Below are positions 8,319 to 14,852 of a stretch of DNA of 16,447 nucleotides, piece after piece. Both the position numbers and the translations under genes were made by a program. The notes below the pieces were generated by a model that did no database searches, was not told where the DNA came from, and worked only from the letters and a program-made list of their open reading frames with translations. How positions within the stretch are numbered: the first letter of the stretch is position 1; each line of letters begins with the position of its first letter. The stretch covers positions 1 to 16,447 of the forward strand of contig JAKBCM010000009.1 in NCBI GenBank assembly GCA_021807845.1. Reading direction: 5' to 3'. The stretch comes from Pseudomonadota bacterium. Its GTDB lineage: Bacteria > Pseudomonadota > Gammaproteobacteria > Legionellales > Legionellaceae.

Positions 8319-10415
8319 CTAGCCATTGGGTTCTATGCTGCCACTTAAAAATCCACTCAAACCATCGCTATCATGACCTGCATCGCTAGGGAGTGTAGCA
8401 GGATCTGAGTCAATGACATTCGTCCATGTGACACCTGCGTCATAGGTGATAGCTAATAAAGGATAATAATACGTTCCATCACTATAATTTCCACCAGCGA
8501 TACAAGTGCTGTCTTTACAATTGGTAAAGAAAAAGGTTCCCGCATTGTTTTGTAGATTAGGACTCATATCGGATGGAGGAATATAAGGGTATGTCCAATG
8601 ATTGCCTCCATCTTTTGTGACAGCCAATAGGGGATAATAATTCGTATTGGCATAATATTGTCCAACTGCAACACAGAAAAGACTCGTTGCACAACTGATA
8701 CTTTTAAAACCTACATTGATGATTTCTAATGCTGTAGGGGCTGAATTTGGTGGAGACGGTGCAATAGAGGTGGAAGGAATAGGATGACCGAGATCAATCA
8801 CATAAGTCCAACTGCCATTTTGATTTTGTGCGATGAAAGGATAATAGCCAGTACCATTAAAATACCTTCCTCCTGCAAGACAAAGTGTACCCATACAACT
8901 TGAACTTAAGAACCCCGTATTATGAATCGTATCACCCATTGAATTGGCGGGTTGATTTTGAGTTGAATAGATAGGATAAGACCAAGTATTACTATTGGAT
9001 ATGGTGCTTTCTGCTAATACAGGGTAATAAAGACCTGTATTCCCGCTGCCAGCAAAATAAAGGCCTGCAGCAATACAATGATTACCAACACAACTCGCTG
9101 AATTAAATCCAGATCGTTTATTCTGATTATGTTTCAAATAATCTGGCGGAAGTTCCGAACTATTTGCGTAAATGGGATAAGTCCAATGAATTCCCATATC
9201 ATTACTTTGTGCAAGAATCAGACTGCCGTAATTTGCAGCTTCATAATATCCAGCTGCTATGCAATAGTTATTCAAACATTGATTACTATTAAATGCCCCA
9301 AAAGTAACTTGATCAATATCTGGCACCGCTTGATGTGTTGCATCAATGACATAGCTCCAAAATGAATGAGCATCACTTTGAGTCAAAAGGGGCACGACAT
9401 TATTCATTGTAATATTAGCCTCATATCCACCACCTGCAATACAAGTGGTATCCGTACAACTGGAAGCTAAGAAAAAACCCGCAGTAAACTCTGTTGGAAG
9501 CGTAGAAGCAGAAGTGATTTCATAAGCCCAATTTTGATTTTCACCTTGTGCTAAAAAGGGATAAATCGTGATATCTGTAGCCTGAGAGCCTGCAGCCAAA
9601 CAGGTGGTGATTGTGCAATTGGTTGTAAAAAACGCTTCACAAAATCCTTGGGGAACATTTAAACAAGTTGAACCGCTTTCCCCTTTTGTGCCAGCTGGGA
9701 GTGTATTCACTGAGATGGGGTATGAGATTTGGTTATTTGTCAAATTCATTATAAAAGGATAATACAACCCATTCGATATATATCTTCCAGAGGCCATTTC
9801 GTTGGTATTGACATGACAAGTGATATCAATCGATGTGACTGGGTGATTGCTCACTATACCTGTTCCATTCTGGATTAAGCAATTCTGCCCGACGGGTTCT
9901 GAAAGAATGGTAATGTGATACGTTTCACCAGAAGTTAATGGGGTAGAAAAGACAAACGATGTAGCATTTGCAGGAACCGTTAGGTTATCACCTCCGTTAT
10001 TTTGTAAAACCAACCCACTCGCTGTCAGGCCTGAGATAGGCCCACCAATCGAATAGGCTTCGGTTGACGTAACGCTTACATGTACAGGCACTGTATTACT
10101 CAACTGGAAAGTACAAAAACCAAGTGAGTTTTTTAAGCATGAACTCTGAAGTGTATATCCTGGTGTGTTGATTTTAATGCCAGCGTTAGGATAAGTATGA
10201 TTAGGTATCGTGGTCAATATGCTCAAATTCAATGCCGTAACATCCGCATTTTGACAGCTCAAAGGACCATCTGCATTAAGACATATTGTGATATTGTATG
10301 TAGCAGGTGTTCCAGACGCCGTGACATTAAATAACAATCCACTTCCAGCCTGAACCAGCTGACAGAAGATACCAACGAAGAGAATGACAAATTTTGATAA
10401 AAAGAGCTTTAACAT
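8319..10415 (-). CDS. Exported Asp-box-like repeat protein, probable beta-propeller
   Basis: Encodes 698 residues. A signal peptide (MLKLFLSKF, hydrophobic core, likely cut after LVQA near residue 23) indicates export. Residues about 25-200 are beta-rich, with a segment at about 120-200 (IGGPISGLTASGLVLQNNGG ... ITC) that resembles a small repeat domain common in bacterial surface proteins. From about 205 there are seven repeats of 53-68 residues, each with a C-x4/5-C pair (267/272, 320/325, 380/385, 442/447, 507/512, 575/581, 633/638). The pattern is C....C(I/L)A.G.Y....YYP(L/F)(L/I)A, then an Asp box S/T-x-D-x-G-x-x-W (404-411, 600-607, 657-664) and TYPI. A half repeat begins the series (208-240) and another ends it (GFLSGS). 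Asp boxes mark BNR/sialidase-type propellers; no sialidase catalytic residues were recognised. A strong AAGGGAG site (10423-10429) supports the start. Confidence 0.8.
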   Translation of the reverse strand: MLKLFLSKFVILFVGIFCQLVQAGSGLLFNVTASGTPATYNITICLNADGPLSCQNADVTALNLSILTTIPNHTYPNAGIKINTPGYTLQSSCLKNSLGFCTFQLSNTVPVHVSVTSTEAYSIGGPISGLTASGLVLQNNGGDNLTVPANATSFVFSTPLTSGETYHITILSEPVGQNCLIQNGTGIVSNHPVTSIDITCHVNTNEMASGRYISNGLYYPFIMNLTNNQISYPISVNTLPAGTKGESGSTCLNVPQGFCEAFFTTNCTITTCLAAGSQATDITIYPFLAQGENQNWAYEITSASTLPTEFTAGFFLASSCTDTTCIAGGGYEANITMNNVVPLLTQSDAHSFWSYVIDATHQAVPDIDQVTFGAFNSNQCLNNYCIAAGYYEAANYGSLILAQSNDMGIHWTYPIYANSSELPPDYLKHNQNKRSGFNSASCVGNHCIAAGLYFAGSGNTGLYYPVLAESTISNSNTWSYPIYSTQNQPANSMGDTIHNTGFLSSSCMGTLCLAGGRYFNGTGYYPFIAQNQNGSWTYVIDLGHPIPSTSIAPSPPNSAPTALEIINVGFKSISCATSLFCVAVGQYYANTNYYPLLAVTKDGGNHWTYPYIPPSDMSPNLQNNAGTFFFTNCKDSTCIAGGNYSDGTYYYPLLAITYDAGVTWTNVIDSDPATLPSDAGHDSDGLSGFLSGSIEPNG

Positions 10416-10422
10416 TTATTCA

Positions 10423-10429
10423 CTCCCTT
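10423..10429 (-). promoter_or_regulatory. Strong ribosome binding site of the repeat-protein gene
   Basis: Read on the minus strand, AAGGGAG lies 7 bases before the ATG at 10415-10413, the best Shine-Dalgarno match in this window. It fixes the start so that the signal peptide is included. The 72-base gap behind it (10416-10487) holds no convincing promoter that I could place; TACAAT is present but lacks a good -35 partner. Confidence 0.6.
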
Positions 10430-10487
10430 AGGGATGATATGAATCCGTTTTATTGTAATCGTCGTGCACCTAAATTGAGCTCTCCAT

Positions 10488-12299
10488 TTACATTAATTGG
10501 CTTCTCAACAGTTGACAAGTATAATCGTGTTTTGGGGTCTTAAAAATCTCCTCACATGATCCTTCTTCTACCATTTTTCCATAACGCATCACCAAGACAT
10601 CATCAGCCATATAAGATACAACACCCATGTTGTGAGTAATGAATAAGTAAGACAGACCAAATTCTTGTTGTAATGACTTCAGAAGATTAAGAATTTGTGC
10701 TTGAACAGACATATCAAGAGCACTGGTAGGCTCATCACAAATGAGCAATTCTGGACGGGTCGCGAGGGCTCTTGCAATACAAATACGTTGTCTTTGTCCT
10801 CCTGAAAATTGATGAGGATATCGTTTCAAGCTCTGACGTGATAAATTCACTTGTTCTAATAACTCATACTGCCTTAAACGGATCTGATGCCTACGAACCC
10901 CTTGTGCCTGCAATCCTTCAGCCAGAATCTCATCCACAGTCATTCTGGGATTCATTGATGAATAAGGATCTTGAAAAATAATTTGTACTTTTTTTCGAAA
11001 ATCAGAAAGCCCTTGGCCGCGAAGCGAGGAAATATTTGAGCCCTGAAAAAGAATTTCTCCAGACGTAATCGGTTGTAACCGAAGCAAGGAACGGCAAACC
11101 GTTGTTTTGCCACATCCTGATTCCCCAACCAAAGCCAAAGTTCTTCCTTTTTTTAATGTAAAAGACAAATCATCCACTGCCTTACAAATGTTCTTGCTCT
11201 TATATCCAAAAGATCGCCCTGTTTTAAAATAGACCGAAAGATGAGTCACTGCTAATATCGTCTCTGTCAAATCTGGTTTTATCGCCCAATCAATTGAAAC
11301 ATGGGGCTTTGACGGCAGCGTGCTATATTTTGGGTATAGATGGCAACTCACAACTCGCCCATGTCCTACCTCTTGTAACTCTGGAACTATGGTTTGACAA
11401 GGTTCAAAAGCATAAGGACAACGGGGATGAAAGCGACACCCTGAAGGTATGCTATCGAGTCCTGGTACAGTACCTACCAAGGTCGGTAAATGCTGATTTC
11501 TCTTGCTAAAAGACGGCAGAGCGTGGAATAGCTGGTGGCCATATGGATGAAGAGGTTGATTTAAAAAAAGAGAAGCAGGTGCTGACTCAACGATTTGGCC
11601 CGCATACATCACGCACACAGTATCAGCCATTTTATAAACCACACCTAAATCATGAGTAATCAACAAGAGACTCATTTGGTATTGGTTTTGTAATTTTTTG
11701 AGTAGCGTTAAAATTTGCGCTTGTGTCGTCACATCCAGAGCCGTGGTTGGCTCATCAGCTATCAATAGTTCAGGATGATGAGCCAGCGCCATGGCAATCA
11801 CAATGCGTTGTTTTTGCCCTCCTGATAATTGATGAGGATATTGCCGCAAGCGAAGTTCGGGCTCTGTGATTTCAACTTCTTTTAGCAACTGAATCATTTG
11901 TTGAAGATGAGGTGGATCTTGTCTCTTTTTGTCCCTAGAAGACAATGCTTCAGCAAGCTGTTGACCTATGGTGAGCACTGGATTTAAGGCCGTCATGGGT
12001 TCTTGAAAGATCATAGCGATCCGTTTTCCCCGTAATAATCGCATCAAATGTTCAGGTATTTCTAACAGATCTGTCTCTCTAAAATAAACAGCGCTTCGAT
12101 TGCCATACATACTGTTGTTTGGCAAAAGTCTCATCAAAGCATGAGAGGTTAATGACTTACCGCATCCTGACTCTCCAAGCAAAACAAGGGTTTCACTTAA
12201 CCTTAAATCAAAACTGACATCATCAACAGCCATCAAGGTACGGCCATCCGCTGTTTGCAAACCAACACTTAAGTGCTTGACTTCAGCAATCCCTGTCAT
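10488..12299 (-). CDS. Tandem-NBD peptide/nickel-type ABC transporter ATP-binding protein
   Basis: A 603-residue fusion of two ATPase domains, resembling a DppD-DppF or YejF/GsiA-type protein. NBD1: Walker A GESGCGKS (42-49), Q-loop Q99, signature LSGGQ (158-162), Walker B LLIADEP (178-184), switch H216. A C-terminal peptide-transporter extension (about 250-323) has cysteines 288, 294, 301 and 319. NBD2: Walker A GESGCGKT (392-399), signature FSGGQ (498-502), Walker B LLICDEP (518-524), switch H556. Both sites look competent. It should power import of oligopeptides or a similar solute at the inner membrane, but no permease or binding-protein gene is in the window, so the substrate is unknown. 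A GGAG lies 5 bases before the ATG. The next gene to the right is divergent, 40 bp away. Confidence 0.93.
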   Translation of the reverse strand: MTGIAEVKHLSVGLQTADGRTLMAVDDVSFDLRLSETLVLLGESGCGKSLTSHALMRLLPNNSMYGNRSAVYFRETDLLEIPEHLMRLLRGKRIAMIFQEPMTALNPVLTIGQQLAEALSSRDKKRQDPPHLQQMIQLLKEVEITEPELRLRQYPHQLSGGQKQRIVIAMALAHHPELLIADEPTTALDVTTQAQILTLLKKLQNQYQMSLLLITHDLGVVYKMADTVCVMYAGQIVESAPASLFLNQPLHPYGHQLFHALPSFSKRNQHLPTLVGTVPGLDSIPSGCRFHPRCPYAFEPCQTIVPELQEVGHGRVVSCHLYPKYSTLPSKPHVSIDWAIKPDLTETILAVTHLSVYFKTGRSFGYKSKNICKAVDDLSFTLKKGRTLALVGESGCGKTTVCRSLLRLQPITSGEILFQGSNISSLRGQGLSDFRKKVQIIFQDPYSSMNPRMTVDEILAEGLQAQGVRRHQIRLRQYELLEQVNLSRQSLKRYPHQFSGGQRQRICIARALATRPELLICDEPTSALDMSVQAQILNLLKSLQQEFGLSYLFITHNMGVVSYMADDVLVMRYGKMVEEGSCEEIFKTPKHDYTCQLLRSQLM

Positions 12300-12339
12300 T
12301 TATGCTCCGCGCGATGACGATTTTCTTTATCAATAGATT

Positions 12340-12894
12340 ATGTTACGACTATTCACAACAACTTGCTTATTGATTTGGTCTTGTTATTCCAACGCCACTC
12401 CAAGCACCCATTTGTATCAAATAGACCTCATTGTTTTTACCCACATCAACCAATCGAGCTCTCTCACCGAAGATCCCTTCGCACCTCTTCTAGTCCCTGG
12501 TATGGAACAAGCTATTCCTTTACAATATACGGAAAGTGATAAAAAATCACCTTATCGGATCCTGCCGAAATCACAATCAGCACTTCGTAACGAACTCTTC
12601 CTGTTGAACCATAAACCTCAATATCATGTGCTTTTTCATTACACTTGGTTGCAACCCGCGAATAATCAAAAATCGGTGTCATTGTCTGAACCCAACAGCA
12701 GTAGCTGGCATGTAGAAGGAACTTTAAGGATTCGAAAGAGCAATTATTATTTATTCGACACTGAACTCCTCTTTAAAGCACCCAATCATCAAGACATTGC
12801 TTTTGTTTTTAAAGAAAACATGCGTTTAAAACCTGGGATTGTGTATTATCTTGATCATCCACAAGCGGGTATGCTCATTAAGGTCACTACATAA
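12340..12894 (+). CDS. CsiV-family exported protein
   Basis: Encodes 184 residues with an N-terminal signal peptide (MLRLFTTTCLLIWSCYSNA). It carries the pattern of the CsiV family: YQIDLIVFTH (26-35) just after the signal, YHVLFHYTW (95-103), VEGTLRIRK (125-133) and a C-terminal YLDHPQAGMLI (170-180). In Vibrio cholerae, CsiV is a periplasmic partner of D-amino-acid-sensitive lipoprotein/peptidoglycan machinery, and homologs often sit next to mfd in gammaproteobacteria. No mfd lies on either side here. No Shine-Dalgarno is evident before the ATG; an in-frame TAG at 12334-12336 rules out an earlier start. Its last 8 bases overlap the convergent gene on the other strand. The family call is good; a role beyond cell-envelope function is inference. 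Confidence 0.75.
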   Translation: MLRLFTTTCLLIWSCYSNATPSTHLYQIDLIVFTHINQSSSLTEDPFAPLLVPGMEQAIPLQYTESDKKSPYRILPKSQSALRNELFLLNHKPQYHVLFHYTWLQPANNQKSVSLSEPNSSSWHVEGTLRIRKSNYYLFDTELLFKAPNHQDIAFVFKENMRLKPGIVYYLDHPQAGMLIKVTT

Positions 12895-13789
12895 TTTCTT
12901 CTTTGCTCAGCATACAAAATCCGGGTAACTTCCCTTTAGCTACAAATCCAGCAATGACTGAATCCTTTTTAAGGTAATCAGAAAGAACCAAATGCAAATG
13001 GGGAGATGCAACTTGGATATGCCAAGGGCCTTTGGGATCTTCTTTCACATGAATAAATTGTGACATCGCACTTGCCTCACCTTCTTCATCACACCACCCT
13101 GCTATCGCCCCTTTCAGTGCATCCCTGGTCTTCATATTCATGGCATAAAATCCACTACCATCATTGAAACGACATAAAACACCCGACAATGGATAACTTT
13201 TATGTTGATTTTCTGCCAACCAAACTTGTCTAAACCAGGCATTTTTAGCCGTCACAAATTGTTCTTTGCTCTCATTGCCGACTTGAATATGGCCATTCAA
13301 ATGACCTGTTTGATTAATGAGAAAAGTAATACCCGGGCTCAGATCTTGAGCCTTTGGAATCTTCTTATCTGTGCGCTTTAACAAATCCACTTTAAAATTA
13401 AACCCTTTTTTATCATCTGTTTTAAAACCAAAGATCCAACTGTTATTGATGGGATTAAATCTTAGAAAAGAATGACCAATATGCCAATTATAAGGCGTGG
13501 TTGACTCATGGATTTGTGCATGACTCTCATCTTCTAAAAAGACCTGTCTGGTTTGACTGTCAAAAAGGGCAGAAATGGTATGAAACTGATCTTTATCGCG
13601 CTGCATCTGGAAAAAATAACCATAATTCTCCCCACTTTCATTGGTGACCACACCTGAAAATACCCAATTGGCATGGGTAGAATCACAAGGGGTAAATCCA
13701 ATTTCATTTTCTAAAGAAGCAGCAACACTCATGCCGCTGACGAAAAAAAGGAAGCAAAGTAGTCGTTTATAGCAGTGAATATGACTCAT
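12887..13789 (-). CDS. Exported AttH/CrtC-like lipocalin-fold protein
   Basis: Encodes 300 residues with a signal peptide (hydrophobic LLCFLFFVSG, probable cut after SVAA near 24). The body resembles the AttH / carotenoid 1,2-hydratase (CrtC) lipocalin-like superfamily by eye: WVFSGVVTNESGENYGYFFQ (42-61, cf. W..SG.l....G..YGf), FHTISALFD (69-77), GHIQVGNE ... AWFRQVW (166-190, cf. G.....G.aW.D.eWG) and FNDGSGFYAMNMKTRDALKG (208-227). The acidic and basic residues usual after the AW of that motif are replaced here (AWFRQVW), so an enzymatic role is doubtful. The first 23 bases overlap the end of lpxK, in another frame, indicating coupled expression with the lipid A genes. Function is unknown; I favour a periplasmic or envelope protein. 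Confidence 0.65.
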   Translation of the reverse strand: MSHIHCYKRLLCFLFFVSGMSVAASLENEIGFTPCDSTHANWVFSGVVTNESGENYGYFFQMQRDKDQFHTISALFDSQTRQVFLEDESHAQIHESTTPYNWHIGHSFLRFNPINNSWIFGFKTDDKKGFNFKVDLLKRTDKKIPKAQDLSPGITFLINQTGHLNGHIQVGNESKEQFVTAKNAWFRQVWLAENQHKSYPLSGVLCRFNDGSGFYAMNMKTRDALKGAIAGWCDEEGEASAMSQFIHVKEDPKGPWHIQVASPHLHLVLSDYLKKDSVIAGFVAKGKLPGFCMLSKEEIM

Positions 13790-14852
13790 TTTTACATGAC
13801 CTTGTATTCTTAAAAAGACCCAAACCTAATTGTTTGTGTGACCATAGAGCATCCCAAAATGTGTCCTCTACTACAGCATTGATAGGTAGAACATACATGC
13901 TATTCGTGGCAAAAGACTGACATTTTACAGCATCTTTTTCTGTCATCAATATCATCGTTTCTTTGAAATGCAAATCCTTGGGGCTAAATGGATGATGGTC
14001 CTGAAAAGGATAGGGTTTAAAATCGATATTAAGCCCTTTAAGCATTGCAAAAAACCGTTCAGGATGCCCAATGCCCGCAACAGCCGCAATCGTTGCATTC
14101 TCTTCAACCCTCTCAAAAGATTGACCATGTAACAATCCGGTGATGTCCCCGGGTAAAAAATCCATATGATAAACCCGTGGATCATCACATGCATGCAATA
14201 TTTTTCCAAAAGCCGACTCTTTAGGACAATGTCCATTAACCACAATAAAGTCAACTTGTTTGAGACGGCTTATCCCCTCTCGCAAAGGACCCGCGGGTAA
14301 AAAATGTCCATTTCCTAACCCTCTCATACCATCAATCACCACAATTTCGACTGATCGTCCCATGGCATAATGCTGTAGACCATCATCGCTGATAATCACC
14401 TGGCTTTGATATTTTTCCAGCAAATACTGTACCGCGCGAACCCTTTTAGGAGCAATGACCACCGGACACGCCGTTTTTTTAGCCAACAATAAGGGTTCAT
14501 CACCCATCACAGTCGCATCAGAATCAGCAAAGACTTCAACAGGCATACGACCTACTTTTGCACCATATCCACGGCTGACAATTCCAACGCGAACACCCTT
14601 AGCCTTCAATTGTTTTGCAAGAGCGATGACCAAAGGCGTTTTTCCAACTCCTCCAACTGTTAAATTACCAACTACTATGATCGGGACAGGAAACCGAACC
14701 ATAGCAACATGTTCTAAATAATAACGTCTCACCAGTACAATGAAGCGATATATCCATGCCATGGGCAATAAGATCCAACGCAGAGGATGTCTTGTATACC
14801 ATAGTCTTTCAATCAACTTTGTCTGGGCCGTATAGAGATTCCATTTATGCAT
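13767..14852 (-). CDS. lpxK: Tetraacyldisaccharide 4'-kinase LpxK
   Basis: A 361-residue kinase that phosphorylates the 4' position of tetraacyldisaccharide 1-phosphate to make lipid IVA, at the cytoplasmic face of the inner membrane. An N-terminal hydrophobic helix lies at about 26-43. The Walker A-type loop GNLTVGGVGKTP spans 62-73, followed by IVSRGYG (91-97) and SDDGLQHYAMGR (155-166), all diagnostic. It is somewhat longer than E. coli LpxK (328), the excess lying partly at the C-terminus that overlaps the next gene by 23 bp. Its ATG overlaps the msbA stop by 8 bp (ATGCATAA), so msbA-lpxK translation is coupled. This order is the usual one for gammaproteobacteria. Confidence 0.95.
   Translation of the reverse strand: MHKWNLYTAQTKLIERLWYTRHPLRWILLPMAWIYRFIVLVRRYYLEHVAMVRFPVPIIVVGNLTVGGVGKTPLVIALAKQLKAKGVRVGIVSRGYGAKVGRMPVEVFADSDATVMGDEPLLLAKKTACPVVIAPKRVRAVQYLLEKYQSQVIISDDGLQHYAMGRSVEIVVIDGMRGLGNGHFLPAGPLREGISRLKQVDFIVVNGHCPKESAFGKILHACDDPRVYHMDFLPGDITGLLHGQSFERVEENATIAAVAGIGHPERFFAMLKGLNIDFKPYPFQDHHPFSPKDLHFKETMILMTEKDAVKCQSFATNSMYVLPINAVVEDTFWDALWSHKQLGLGLFKNTRSCKNESYSLL

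Noticed and set aside
8319..10415. A sialidase enzyme
   Set aside because: Asp-box-like turns are present, but no arginine triad, FRIP motif or catalytic Asp/Glu/Tyr set could be recognised.
14455..14721. Plus-strand 88-residue open frame within lpxK
   Set aside because: It is antisense to the conserved Walker region of lpxK and its product is low in recognisable structure; a shadow of the real gene.
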